A DNA stretch of 61,099 bases from an uncultured Collinsella sp. (lineage in GTDB: Bacteria > Actinomycetota > Coriobacteriia > Coriobacteriales > Coriobacteriaceae), in NCBI GenBank assembly GCA_900549025.1, contig URMZ01000009.1, forward strand, positions 1-61,099. Direction: 5' to 3'. The position numbers and the translations under genes are program-made. Of the stretch, positions 25,272 to 33,105 are shown piece after piece. The stretch's first letter is position 1, and every line of letters starts with the position of its first letter. The notes under the pieces are model-generated. The model made no database searches. It had not been told where the DNA came from and saw nothing but the letters and a program-made list of their open reading frames with translations.

Positions 25272-26150
25272 CTATTGCATATCGAGCACCATGGCATAGA
25301 CATCGCGCTTGCGGCGCGAATACTTCTGAGACAGGCGCTTGGCCACCGCAGAGGCGGGCTCTCCCTCCTCGAGCGCGGCGCGGATATCCTCGCGCAGGGC
25401 CTCGTCGGGATCCGCTGCCGCTGCGCCAACCGGCACGATACCGGCCTCCTCGTCCTCGCTCGGCGGCGCGATGACCAGCGCAATCTCGCCCTTTACCTCG
25501 CCGCGAGCACGCAGCTCCTCGGCGAGCTGGGCGGCGGGCCCGCGCAAGACTTCCTCGTGCAGCTTGGTGAGCTCGCGGCAGACGGCAACCTCACGCTGGG
25601 GAAAGACCTCCACCACGGCCTCGAGCGTCGCCACGATGCGATGTGGAGACTCGTAGAAGATGAGCGCGCCGGGCACCACGGCAAGGCGCTGCAAACGGCG
25701 CACACGGTCGCCGTGCTTTCGACCCAAAAAGCCCTCGAAGAAAAAATGCTCGCAGGAAATGCCGGACGAAACGAGCGCCGTGACGCAAGCAGAGGGCCCG
25801 GGAATAACTTCGACGGGCACATCGGCCTCACGCGCCGCCTCGACCAGCGCCTGGCCGGGATCGGACACGCTCGGCATGCCGGCGTCCGAGGCAAAGGCGA
25901 GGGTCTCCCCCGTCAGCAGACGGTCGACCAGGCCGGCGGCGCGGCTGGCGATCACATTCTCGTCGCAACGGACAAGCGGCTTGGAAATGCCCAGGTGCAT
26001 CAGCAGCTTTGACGTCACGCGCGTGTCTTCGCAGCAGATGACATCGGCAGCGGCAAAGGTCTCGCCAACGCGCGGGGACAGGTCGCCCAGGTTGCCGATG
26101 GGCGTGCCGACCACATAGAGTTTGCCCGTATGGGCGCTGTTTTGCGTCAT
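25272..26150 (-). CDS. rsmI: 16S rRNA (cytidine1402-2'-O)-methyltransferase RsmI
   Basis: 292-aa tetrapyrrole-methylase-fold enzyme that 2'-O-methylates C1402 of 16S rRNA. Signature segments are LYVVGTPIGNLGDLSPR, CEDTRVTSKLL, SDAGMPSVSDPG, VIPGPSACVTAL and FEGFLGRK. A C-terminal helical domain (EGEPASAVAKRLSQKYSRRK) matches the family. Stop and start are separated from the GH5-type gene by 6 bp, so these two are likely cotranscribed. Confidence 0.96.
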   Translation of the reverse strand: MTQNSAHTGKLYVVGTPIGNLGDLSPRVGETFAAADVICCEDTRVTSKLLMHLGISKPLVRCDENVIASRAAGLVDRLLTGETLAFASDAGMPSVSDPGQALVEAAREADVPVEVIPGPSACVTALVSSGISCEHFFFEGFLGRKHGDRVRRLQRLAVVPGALIFYESPHRIVATLEAVVEVFPQREVAVCRELTKLHEEVLRGPAAQLAEELRARGEVKGEIALVIAPPSEDEEAGIVPVGAAAADPDEALREDIRAALEEGEPASAVAKRLSQKYSRRKRDVYAMVLDMQ

Positions 26151-26156
26151 ATCAAC

Positions 26157-27218
26157 CTATTCAATCATGCCGCGCTCGAGCGTACCGAGCGCCGCGCGGG
26201 CGTCCCATGCTGCAATGCGCTTCTCGGTCTTCCACGTTTGGAAGAACCAACCGGCAGCCGGTGCAAACGAAGCCAGTTGGTTGGCGATAAACACGCGCTC
26301 GTAGGCATTGCGGCCCTCGGGCGTAACCGACGAGTTGGCAAAGATCGCCGCGCCCGACCATTCGCCCACCAGCACGGGGAACCCAGTCGAAATCGCTTCT
26401 TTGAGCTCGCGCTTGTTACGCGAAATCGCCGTCGTCAGCCCGCGGGGGCTCGTGATGTCGAGCGCATGCTCGTCGCGGTAATGGTACAGGTGAAGGTCCA
26501 TGTAGACGTTCTTGTACTTGGCGCCGCGCATAAAATGCTTCCACTCGCTGGGATGCCCCGACGACGAGAAGACGACGATCTTATCCTCGGGCATATACGA
26601 ACGGACGAGCTCGTAGGCATCGCGATAGAAATTGCGCAGGTAGTGAGCAGGAATGCCATCCGTCATGGTGAAGAGGCTCTTGCGGACACTCATCTGCGGC
26701 GTGTCCAGCAGCTCAATGCCCAGCAGGCTCTCGGCCTCGCCGTAGCGATCGGCCAGGCGCTCGAGCACGTCGAGCGCGACATGACGGCCGTTGGTGGACG
26801 AATGCCACTCGGCGACAGCCTCCGGCGTGGCGGGCGAATCGTTGGAATCGCCCTGGCCACCGGGCACAGTTGCCAGATCAAGCAGCACGCGAATGTCGTA
26901 CTTGGCAGCCCACTCAATTGCACGGTCGATGTAGTCGACAACCGAGATGTAGGACGCATCGGACTCCTGCGAGCCAAAGGCATACCAGGGCACCGGCAGA
27001 CGCACGGCGTTGAGGCCGATCTGCGCCATGCGACGGAAATCGTCCTCGCTCACAAACGTCTCGTAATGACGGCGCATGCGCTCGTTATAGGCGGCGGTGC
27101 CCATGGCCTCCTGCAGCTCGGCCGCGTTGGATGCACCGGTCGCCGCGTATAGCGACGGGGTCACCCAAGGCTCGGGAATAAACCAGCCAGAGAGATTAAC
27201 GCCGAGTATCCTCTCCAT
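26157..27218 (-). CDS. GH5-type (beta/alpha)8 glycoside hydrolase-like protein with altered acid/base motif
   Basis: 353 aa resembling GH5 enzymes related to exo-beta-1,3-glucanases. Visible landmarks: GVNLSGWF at the N-terminus, GLNAVRLPVPWYAF, LLDLATVPGGQ, the substrate-binding HLYHYR, and VLVGEWSGA with the catalytic nucleophile Glu. The expected acid/base motif (LNEP) reads LDTP in LLGIELLDTPQ, so the canonical catalytic Glu is a Thr. No signal peptide is present, so it appears intracellular. The start at 27218 has AAGGGGG upstream; longer frames run into repeats. It follows in the same direction as rsmI. Confidence 0.82.
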   Translation of the reverse strand: MERILGVNLSGWFIPEPWVTPSLYAATGASNAAELQEAMGTAAYNERMRRHYETFVSEDDFRRMAQIGLNAVRLPVPWYAFGSQESDASYISVVDYIDRAIEWAAKYDIRVLLDLATVPGGQGDSNDSPATPEAVAEWHSSTNGRHVALDVLERLADRYGEAESLLGIELLDTPQMSVRKSLFTMTDGIPAHYLRNFYRDAYELVRSYMPEDKIVVFSSSGHPSEWKHFMRGAKYKNVYMDLHLYHYRDEHALDITSPRGLTTAISRNKRELKEAISTGFPVLVGEWSGAAIFANSSVTPEGRNAYERVFIANQLASFAPAAGWFFQTWKTEKRIAAWDARAALGTLERGMIE

Positions 27219-27407
27219 CACTGCCCCCTTCGGATCGTGCAGGCCGAGCCTGCATCGTATTGCATAGGAAAAGTATCGTTTTGAGTATACCCGCGCGTGC
27301 GGACAGACGACCGAACGGTCTGTAAAGTGGCGCAAAAGCGGGAGGAATATCTGGGCGGGCCCGAGATGGCGCGCCGAGATGTACATATGCGCCGGAAGTA
27401 GGCGGCC

Positions 27408-27650
27408 GGAAAGCGCATCCCGTTTTTCGCAAAAGACTGGGATGCATTTTCCGTTCGAGGCCTCAATCGGAAAATGCATCCCGTTCTGAGCGCGAGATCT
27501 GGGACGCAGTTTCCGCCAAAGGCCGCAAAAGGAAAGCACGTCCCATTCTGACGCCGGATTCCGGGTCGCGCTTTCCCAAGCGACATCAAAGCGGAAAACG
27601 CATCCCACTCTGAAGCCAAATTCCGGGACGCAATTTCCGCAGAGCCCTCG
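27408..27650. repeat. Tandem array of four 61-62-bp palindromic units
   Basis: Units start at 27408, 27469, 27531 and 27593. Each opens with GGAAA and a (G/A)CGCATCCC-like left arm, has a 16-20-nt centre, and closes with GGG(A/T)(C/T)GC...TTTCC, then a 15-16-nt AGGCC-like spacer. Arms of each unit pair imperfectly (about 12-14 bp). Sequence divergence between units is moderate. No coding sense is evident, and unit 4 abuts the displaced tRNA-Phe 3' end at 27651. Also covers most of the 430-bp gap before the GH5-type gene; 27219-27407 shows nothing else. Confidence 0.8.
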
Positions 27651-27713
27651 ATAAAAGAAAAGGACCCCTTTGCAGAGGTCCTAGTCAATTCAAGGTGGCG
27701 GGGAAGGGAATCG
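27651..27713. repeat. Displaced copy of tRNA-Phe 3' end plus terminator (direct repeat 1)
   Basis: 63 bp identical to 27836-27898 except for one base (G versus A in the terminator loop). It contains the terminator, trailer and tRNA-Phe 3' end up to the middle of the T-loop (complement of CGATT). No 5' tRNA part follows. Confidence 0.88.
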
Positions 27714-27835
27714 CGTCCGCGCGCTGCGCGGACGGACCGCTGCGGCGCTTACGCGCCTTGCGAGCTGCGCTGGCAAACGCTTACGCGTTTACTCAGCTCC
27801 GCGCCCTCATGGGTTCGATTCCATGTGGGGGCTGC
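27714..27835. mobile_element. Three-hairpin element between tRNA-Phe 3'-end duplicates
   Basis: 122 bp, very GC-rich. Plus-strand hairpins: GTCCGCGC-GCT-GCGCGGAC (27715-27733), GGCGC-TTAC-GCGCC (27744-27757) and AAACGC-TTAC-GCGTTT (27775-27790). Then an inverted tRNA-Phe T-loop inside CATGGGTTCGATTCCATG (27808-27825), followed at tRNA spacing by GGGGGCTGCA. The element has the same order and spacing as 21426-21550. Provisional label: no integrase or transposase is present, so this would be a non-autonomous or remnant unit. Confidence 0.5.
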
Positions 27836-27880
27836 ATAAAAGAAAAGGACCCCTTTACAGAGGTCCTAGTCAATTCAAGG

Positions 27881-27898
<18 letters not shown>
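27836..27898. repeat. tRNA-Phe 3' end plus terminator (direct repeat 2)
   Basis: Resident copy overlapping the 3' end of the functional tRNA-Phe gene, including its terminator hairpin (GGACCTCTGTAAAGGGGTCC then T-rich on the minus strand). Confidence 0.88.
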
Positions 27899-27953
<55 letters not shown>

Positions 27954-28076
27954 ATTTGAGGTGTGCCTTGTTTCAAGGCTTGATTAGTATAACCAAGGAC
28001 GCGTTCCGGTCAACCGAGAATTTTAAAAAAGTTTTTGAGCACAGCCTCGGTTCTATAAATCGGCACGTCAGAGGCA

Positions 28077-28364
28077 TCAGCCGGCAGCAAGAAGTTTTTC
28101 ACTCAGAGCCGCACGGGCAAACTCACTTGGCGTCATCCCCTCGGCAGCCGCCCGTCGACGAATGGCCTCCTTCATTCCCAGAGGAATCTTGACCGACAGC
28201 GTTGCCGTCCCCTCACCTGAGAGCGGGGGCCGTCCACGCACGATCCCACCAACGGTGTGTTCGCCATCCGGAAACTCTCCGCGCTCGTACGACTCGCACC
28301 ACGCGTCAATCATTTCATCCGTTACAACCTGACCATTAGCGGCCGTATACGTCTTGCCCATCAT
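28077..28364 (-). CDS. Putative ribbon-helix-helix antitoxin
   Basis: 95 aa. The C-terminal half (GTATLSVKIPLGMKEAIRRRAAAEGMTPSEFARAAL region) has the beta-strand followed by two helices typical of RHH/CopG-type repressors that bind DNA as dimers and neutralise a toxin through the other half. The N-terminus (MGKTYTAANGQVVTDEMIDAWCESYERGEFP) is acidic. It overlaps the upstream gene by ATGA, the usual arrangement for a toxin-first type II module. Autoregulation is expected but no operator was identified. Confidence 0.75.
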   Translation of the reverse strand: MMGKTYTAANGQVVTDEMIDAWCESYERGEFPDGEHTVGGIVRGRPPLSGEGTATLSVKIPLGMKEAIRRRAAAEGMTPSEFARAALSEKLLAAG

Positions 28365-28627
28365 CGACCCCTTTGCCGAGCCTGTTCAATCTCCTGCCAA
28401 AATTTCTTCTGGACTGGAGACAAGGCATGAATGATAAGCCACCCACGGACAAGCTCGACCGCGACAAGCTCCACGCTTCGTCCGTCTGGAAGCCATCCAA
28501 TGGCAAGCCATCTCGGCGGCTCGTCCTCCGACTCGCGGCGAATGCACTCAGTAACCGCGAACCAGGCACCTAGCACTTGCTTTTCCGTCAAGTGTTTTTT
28601 GGCGTTCGGATGGATCTCAACATCCAT
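28361..28627 (-). CDS. Putative type II toxin partner
   Basis: 88-aa small basic protein (MDVEIHPNAKKHLTEKQV... LIIHALSPVQKKFWQEIEQARQRGR). The order toxin then RHH antitoxin, the ATGA overlap and the alternating strand-helix layout resemble BrnT-BrnA or RelE-like pairs, but no catalytic signature can be confirmed by eye. The start at 28627 has GGAGGA 8 nt upstream. Confidence 0.6.
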   Translation of the reverse strand: MDVEIHPNAKKHLTEKQVLGAWFAVTECIRRESEDEPPRWLAIGWLPDGRSVELVAVELVRGWLIIHALSPVQKKFWQEIEQARQRGR

Positions 28628-28685
28628 GCATCTTCTCCTCCATCTTACCAAATTTCGTATGACGAAAGTCCGCAGTCGCCAATTC

Positions 28686-29045
28686 TTAAGCCGGCACGCG
28701 TTGGAGAGCAGGGGTCGAAACAATGATTGAAGGACGCTCTAGTGCGGCCCAGGCGCATGGGTGGGAGCACATGCGCCAAGGACGAACGTTTTCGTATCGC
28801 GCGAGGATATTGCCGTCGCGATCGATGAAGGCGATGTCGATGGGATAGGCCATAAAACACGTATGGACCGAAGAGCAGCGTGGAAACGCCATGACGAGCG
28901 GCAGGCCGTTGGCGGCAACCGGACGCCGTCCCAGCATGCCGCGCAGGCGCACGACAAACGACTCCGCCACCACAAACTCGGCCGGCGTCCAACCCAGTCT
29001 GTTGAGTGCCCGCGCGTAGACGATGTAGGACGAGACCGCGGTCAC
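28686..29045 (-). CDS. DUF192 family protein
   Basis: 119 aa. Contains the DUF192 landmarks: VRLRGMLGRRP, LVMAFPRCSSVHTCFMAYPIDIAFIDRDGNIL and the C-terminal WAALE. The GTG start overlaps the upstream TadE stop in GTGA, so it is translationally coupled and is the last gene of the Tad operon. DUF192 proteins frequently accompany Tad clusters in actinobacteria; the molecular function is not established. The usual N-terminal signal peptide is missing with this start. Confidence 0.85.
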   Translation of the reverse strand: MTAVSSYIVYARALNRLGWTPAEFVVAESFVVRLRGMLGRRPVAANGLPLVMAFPRCSSVHTCFMAYPIDIAFIDRDGNILARYENVRPWRMCSHPCAWAALERPSIIVSTPALQRVPA

Positions 29046-29518
29046 ATGACCACCCCCGGACGCCATGGATCGACCGTCACCGCACGCTCGTGCGACAACG
29101 TTGTCGGCGCCCCCAGCGAAACGCCAGCGATGCTGAGAAAAGTCGGCCACGGCTCATAGTGCATGGTGCAGGTGTAGGTCCTAAACGTACCGGATAGGGA
29201 GAGCAGGCCACCATCCGATGCCTTCGCGCCTTGCTCGCTCGACACTTCGATCTGTAAGTCATAGCCTTCCATGGCATTCAGAATTTGAGTCTGAACCGTC
29301 GCCGAGGCATCGGCAGAGCTTTCGTCGCCCTCCCCCTCCGACGCCACGGCATGCGCTAGCACGATGTCGGGCACCACGCGGTCGAAGCGCGCGACAGCGC
29401 TGGCAAAGATCATGACGTTGTACACGATGAGTGCCAGCACCAGCAAAACGGGCATAACCACTGCCATCTCCACCGTCGCTTGGGCGCGCTCCTCGCGCAG
29501 ACGCATGCGGATACTCAT
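29042..29518 (-). CDS. TadE-like pseudopilin
   Basis: 158 aa beginning with a basic MSIRMRLREERAQATVEMA, then a hydrophobic helix to about residue 45. The ERAQATVE sequence is the TadE hallmark and contains the Glu (+5-type) that follows prepilin cleavage. The extracellular remainder ends in DPWRPGVVM. It overlaps the TadG-like stop by one base (TAATG). Minor pilin of the Tad apparatus, expected to be processed by a prepilin peptidase not present here. Confidence 0.85.
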   Translation of the reverse strand: MSIRMRLREERAQATVEMAVVMPVLLVLALIVYNVMIFASAVARFDRVVPDIVLAHAVASEGEGDESSADASATVQTQILNAMEGYDLQIEVSSEQGAKASDGGLLSLSGTFRTYTCTMHYEPWPTFLSIAGVSLGAPTTLSHERAVTVDPWRPGVVM

Positions 29519-31671
29519 TACGACCCACCGCCCAGAGCGCCAACCAGCGTGGCGACATCGACGGTGAGCGGGATGGAGCCGCCGCCGGGCAGAGGAATCT
29601 CCGCAAGTGTGAACACCGTACCGCTAATGGTGCGTTCGACTTGATATTCCAACGCCTCGCAAAGCGCCTTGGGATCGGTCACGCCCAACGGAATACTTCG
29701 CAGTTTGTCTTGCGCTTGAGAGAGACCCGCAATGTCAGACCCCGGACTCTTAATGATATTGGCGGAATCGGTCAGCACCGGCTTTCGCAGGCGCAAGTCG
29801 CACGGTTCCAAACCCAGCGCCGCCACGGACGCCGAAACGGTATCGCCGAGCCACGATGCGATGGAGCCCAACGCGCCGCTGCCCCCTCCTAGGCCTTTAA
29901 TCATCTCGTCCATAAGTTCGTCGGCTGAGCCTTGGATATCACCGTATCCCACGAGTAGCCGTCCCCAAACATCCATGACGCCGTCGAGCACGCCGGCAAC
30001 GCCGCCCGAGCGCTCCTTCAATGTCGAGAAAAATCGCGAAAGCACGTTGTTTTGCGCCGTCGCCTCATCGGGCGCCAGCACCGCGGCAGAGATAGCACCG
30101 CGATCGCCAAGCCTGACTGCCGCGTTAAACGAGGAGTTAAGTTTATCGGGGCTGGTAATGTCACCCGAAACTGCAAAGGCGACCACGCCGTTGCGGCCAG
30201 GTGGGGCGATACGCGGGCGCTCGCCGGAAAGCGCTTTAATGGCCTGGTCAAACGCATTGCCCGCACGGTCGGCCTCATCCTCGGTCTGACGCTCAAGTTC
30301 GAGTTCTTTGTTGCGGCATTCGACGTAGTCTTCCAGAGCCTCTTTGAACTTATCGAAGTGGTACTCGAAGCCCCTTTCGACAGAAGTCGTTGCAATCGCA
30401 ACGTACCCTAAAGACGACACACCGAAATGGCATTCGCTACACGTTTCGTGACCGTCAAAATCTGCGACGGATGCCAGCCCACCCGGCTTTCCTTTTTTGT
30501 AATTTGGACAGTCAGTCCCATAATGCAAATAGGTAACTTTATCTACTTCACTCGTGGGCCAACGCGCATCGGTATAGAGTTCAGTCGTCCGCGCCTCATC
30601 TGGATTTCGCGGAAGGAAAGGGATGCGGGCGGAAACTTTGCCGTCCTTTTCAGTTATATATGCCCGCTCGACTTCTTCGCCCGCATAAGCGAAGAACACC
30701 TTTCGTGCAGCAGAATCTGCCTGTTTTTCCGGACCCTCGCCAAGCGGTTTCTCATTTGCCAGGCGCTGGCGATAGTAGGCCTTCGCGCGATCGAGCGCCA
30801 CTTGCGGTTCCCACGTAACGCTCGAAGCGTAATGCGGATTTTGAGCACCAGAGAGATCCGTTAGACTTTTCACACGCTCCCACATGCAAGAACAGCTGCT
30901 GACCGAGCCCTTGTCAGACCCGCCACAATCCGCCAGCCAAGCGCGCTCTTTAGCCTTCGCCGTGTCCTCAGAAGCCTTCCGCAGCTCCTCGGCCGCACGC
31001 TCTAAATCATCTGATGTGTCTTTAATGGTATCGGTCGAGATCTCTGACCCTTTGAGCGCAGCGAAGTCCGACTCGGATGTCCTGGGCACGGCAAGCGCCG
31101 TACCGGTATAGGCCACACTATCGGTATCCTGCGCCGACACCGCCTGCGTGGCACGCGCGGCAATCAGATACGGCAGAGCCGTCTCGATTTTCTGCAAGCC
31201 TTCCGATGCGCTTTTGGCAAACTTGTTGCGCGTTTTAATGATCTCAATCCCGGTGTCGACCATATTGCCGGCAACTGGTTCGGCACCTGGGATGAGAATG
31301 GCAACCAGGCCCGTCCCGATTGTGGCAAACCCCGCTAGCCCCAGACTCAAGATGCTCGCATCAACCACCGTGGCAGCCGTGTGATAGGACGACACCACGT
31401 TGGCACCCGCCAGCGCGCCGCTATCGGCCGCCACCTGGGTATCCCCGGCACGCGACATGCTCCATATCGCCGCGGTCGACGAAAACAACAACGTGAGCAC
31501 CACTAGGATGACCACGGCAGAAGAAAGCGTGGTGTAGGCACCGTCTTCGATAAACAGGTCGATACCGGCACGGCCCATAAAGCCGCCTCGCTTGCGATGG
31601 CAGCTCGGACGGCGCGTCAAAACGCATCTAGACCAGAAACGCTTAATCCCATGCAGCAATCCACGAATCAT
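29518..31671 (-). CDS. Large TadG-like pilus-associated membrane protein
   Basis: 717 aa. A basic N-terminus and the GAYTTLSSAVVILVVLTLLF segment (about 43-65) anchor a large extracellular domain; the ADSGALAGANVV motif after the helix is typical of TadG-type proteins. The ectodomain has two Cys-rich spots (DCGGSDKGSVSSCSC near 240 and CPNYKKG...ETCSECHFG near 380-400), suggesting disulfides or metal binding, and a long acidic coiled-coil stretch near 430. It is larger than typical TadE/TadG partners. The start at 31671 has GGGAG 5 nt upstream and overlaps the previous gene. Confidence 0.8.
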   Translation of the reverse strand: MIRGLLHGIKRFWSRCVLTRRPSCHRKRGGFMGRAGIDLFIEDGAYTTLSSAVVILVVLTLLFSSTAAIWSMSRAGDTQVAADSGALAGANVVSSYHTAATVVDASILSLGLAGFATIGTGLVAILIPGAEPVAGNMVDTGIEIIKTRNKFAKSASEGLQKIETALPYLIAARATQAVSAQDTDSVAYTGTALAVPRTSESDFAALKGSEISTDTIKDTSDDLERAAEELRKASEDTAKAKERAWLADCGGSDKGSVSSCSCMWERVKSLTDLSGAQNPHYASSVTWEPQVALDRAKAYYRQRLANEKPLGEGPEKQADSAARKVFFAYAGEEVERAYITEKDGKVSARIPFLPRNPDEARTTELYTDARWPTSEVDKVTYLHYGTDCPNYKKGKPGGLASVADFDGHETCSECHFGVSSLGYVAIATTSVERGFEYHFDKFKEALEDYVECRNKELELERQTEDEADRAGNAFDQAIKALSGERPRIAPPGRNGVVAFAVSGDITSPDKLNSSFNAAVRLGDRGAISAAVLAPDEATAQNNVLSRFFSTLKERSGGVAGVLDGVMDVWGRLLVGYGDIQGSADELMDEMIKGLGGGSGALGSIASWLGDTVSASVAALGLEPCDLRLRKPVLTDSANIIKSPGSDIAGLSQAQDKLRSIPLGVTDPKALCEALEYQVERTISGTVFTLAEIPLPGGGSIPLTVDVATLVGALGGGS

Positions 31672-32179
31672 AATCTCCCTCCAGCCATTCGGGACGCGAT
31701 TGATACGAGACATCGACCTTGAGCTCAACGTAGCCGCCCTCGGCGGTACCACCCATAGCCTGCGCAAACGCACCGATCACAGGCAACGGCTTGACCTCGC
31801 CGGAAACGGACACGGACGAGACACCACCCGCACCGGCCCGGCCAAGCTCGATATCCCACGACAACGGCCCGCCGGCATGAAAGATCGAAACGTTGGGCAC
31901 TGCGGCAAGCCGGCGGCGGGTGAACTCCTTAAGATCGTCGTCCTCCGCCGTCGTCGTGGTCATGAGCCGCGCGGTCTCGGCAGCGGCAGACTCCATGACC
32001 GCGCGCGTATAGAGCAAACACACCGGTTGCAGTGCGAGAAGAATGAGCATCAGAAACGTCGGCAGCAAAAAAGCAGCCTCGACCGTAGACTGCGCCCGGT
32101 CCTCGCGCGCGATATCAATACAACGCGATGTCCTTAGCGCCCGCAGCGGCGTCGATAACCGACGTCGAGGCAACGCCAT
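31643..32179 (-). CDS. TadE-like pseudopilin
   Basis: 178 aa if started at ATG 32179 (MALPRRRLS); an ATT near the stop of the preceding gene is an alternative. The hallmark is EDRAQSTVEAAFLLPTFLMLILLAL, a short basic leader, the cleavage region and a membrane helix with Glu at +5-type position. The ectodomain is mostly beta with Gly-rich stretches. It overlaps the preceding minor pilin gene by about 65 bp with this start and the following gene by about 29 bp. Minor component of the Tad pilus. Confidence 0.78.
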   Translation of the reverse strand: MALPRRRLSTPLRALRTSRCIDIAREDRAQSTVEAAFLLPTFLMLILLALQPVCLLYTRAVMESAAAETARLMTTTTAEDDDLKEFTRRRLAAVPNVSIFHAGGPLSWDIELGRAGAGGVSSVSVSGEVKPLPVIGAFAQAMGGTAEGGYVELKVDVSYQSRPEWLEGDYDSWIAAWD

Positions 32180-32333
32180 GGGATGCCGCCCGCTCAACCA
32201 GCGCCGCCAAGTGCCCATCGGTGCCAGCACGCCAAAGCCCCGCAATCGCCAGCACGATCGATAACAGCGCCACCGTGACGATGGCGTATTCGACCGTCGC
32301 CTGGGCAGATTCCTCGCGCAGGACGTCATGCAT
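32115..32333 (-). CDS. Small TadE/Flp-like pilin
   Basis: 72 aa. The sequence begins MHDVLREESAQATVEYAIVTVALLS, a short leader with AQATVEYA at the processing site and a hydrophobic helix of about 22 residues, then a short charged tail (LVERAASHGVAST...). It resembles both the Flp pilin and the TadE hallmark. It starts about 2 bp after the preceding gene (187-aa protein). Confidence 0.78.
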   Translation of the reverse strand: MHDVLREESAQATVEYAIVTVALLSIVLAIAGLWRAGTDGHLAALVERAASHGVASTSVIDAAAGAKDIALY

Positions 32334-32334
32334 T

Positions 32335-32898
32335 TCACGACCCCTCCTTTGAGCTTATTGTTTGCGGGGCCAGGCGCACCGCGCGCAGACGACACGAAGC
32401 ATCGCCAGTATCCGCGGCAACCGTCACCATATCGACCCAGCCGCGCCCATCGCGCACAATGGCGCCCCATACGTTACCCTTAATATCGAGATAGCCGCTC
32501 AGGGCGAGCTGGGCCGTTGGCACCTCGCGGTAGGCGCGTAACATATCCGCCGCTGCCTCGGTCATCGGTCGGTCCTCGGACCATGCAAGCCGGACCGCAA
32601 TCGCGTTGTCCTCAGGCGAATCCGTCGCAGTGCCAGACCGCTTGTCGAGCATCCGCAGAAAGGTTTGCGCCGTGACAGCGACATCCGAATCGTCCGCATC
32701 TCGCATCTCATCTTTTTGAGACGCCACCGCCGAATCTGAGCCCGAATCGAAGGCGGCCCCAGGACGCTGCTGCCGCGCGGCGTTTAGCCCCCAAACCGCC
32801 ACTGCCACCGCCACAACCACACAGGCAAACACCAGCAGTGCGCCGACAGGCCGCCTACCCTCTACAGGCTGTTGATGCCCTCGCTGATAGCGTTCCAT
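32335..32898 (-). CDS. Tad-operon membrane protein of unknown family
   Basis: 187 aa with a basic N-terminus and one membrane segment (about 18-39, VGALLVFACVVVAVAVAVWGL). The extracellular part (about 40-187) is Asp/Ser/Ala-rich at first, then folded, with LSGYLDIKGNVWGAIV and CRLRAVRLAP. No family recognised. It overlaps the Flp pilin gene by about 37 bp and stands between it and the minor pilins, so it is likely an accessory factor of pilus biogenesis (inference). Confidence 0.7.
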   Translation of the reverse strand: MERYQRGHQQPVEGRRPVGALLVFACVVVAVAVAVWGLNAARQQRPGAAFDSGSDSAVASQKDEMRDADDSDVAVTAQTFLRMLDKRSGTATDSPEDNAIAVRLAWSEDRPMTEAAADMLRAYREVPTAQLALSGYLDIKGNVWGAIVRDGRGWVDMVTVAADTGDASCRLRAVRLAPQTISSKEGS

Positions 32899-33095
32899 AG
32901 ATCTTGGACCTTGCCCTTAAATGCGACAATGGCAATGATGGCGATCACCACGAGCACGCCGACCAAGATGGCGTATTCGGTGGTGCCCTGCGCACTCTCC
33001 TCCTGCAGCAGCTCCCCGGCATGCTGGCGAGCGCGAATTGACTGGCAAACAGCCCAGCTCCAGACCTTGCCAGCAACGTCAGTCATCGTGTTCAT
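32862..33095 (-). CDS. flp: Flp-type major pilin (class IVb)
   Basis: 77 aa. The Flp signature is EESAQGTTEYAILVGVLVVI: the expected prepilin peptidase site is G|TTEYA, leaving a mature N-terminus with the conserved Glu at +3 and Tyr at +4. A 20-residue hydrophobic helix and a short tail (KVQDLWNAISEGINSL) follow. The unusually long leader (about 36 residues) includes a Trp-rich start. As the only small pilin with this complete signature it is the probable major subunit. Confidence 0.88.
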   Translation of the reverse strand: MNTMTDVAGKVWSWAVCQSIRARQHAGELLQEESAQGTTEYAILVGVLVVIAIIAIVAFKGKVQDLWNAISEGINSL

Positions 33096-33105
33096 GTATT
33101 CCTCC

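Noticed and set aside
23538..26012. 824-codon plus-strand frame across metG and rsmI
   Set aside because: Antisense to two secure genes and crosses their intergenic region.
27408..27650. Possible CRISPR array
   Set aside because: The repeating unit is itself a diverged palindrome of about 45 bp with short similar spacers; no cas genes and no conserved repeat of 28-37 bp.
27196..27688. Minus-strand frames through the palindrome array, extending the GH5-type gene upstream
   Set aside because: The repeats have no stop codons by chance; the ribosome-binding site at 27218 and family alignment mark the true start.
28630..28685. Longer N-terminus of the putative toxin and of the DUF192 protein
   Set aside because: Extended frames lack ribosome-binding sites, while the shorter starts have GGAGGA and GTGA coupling respectively.
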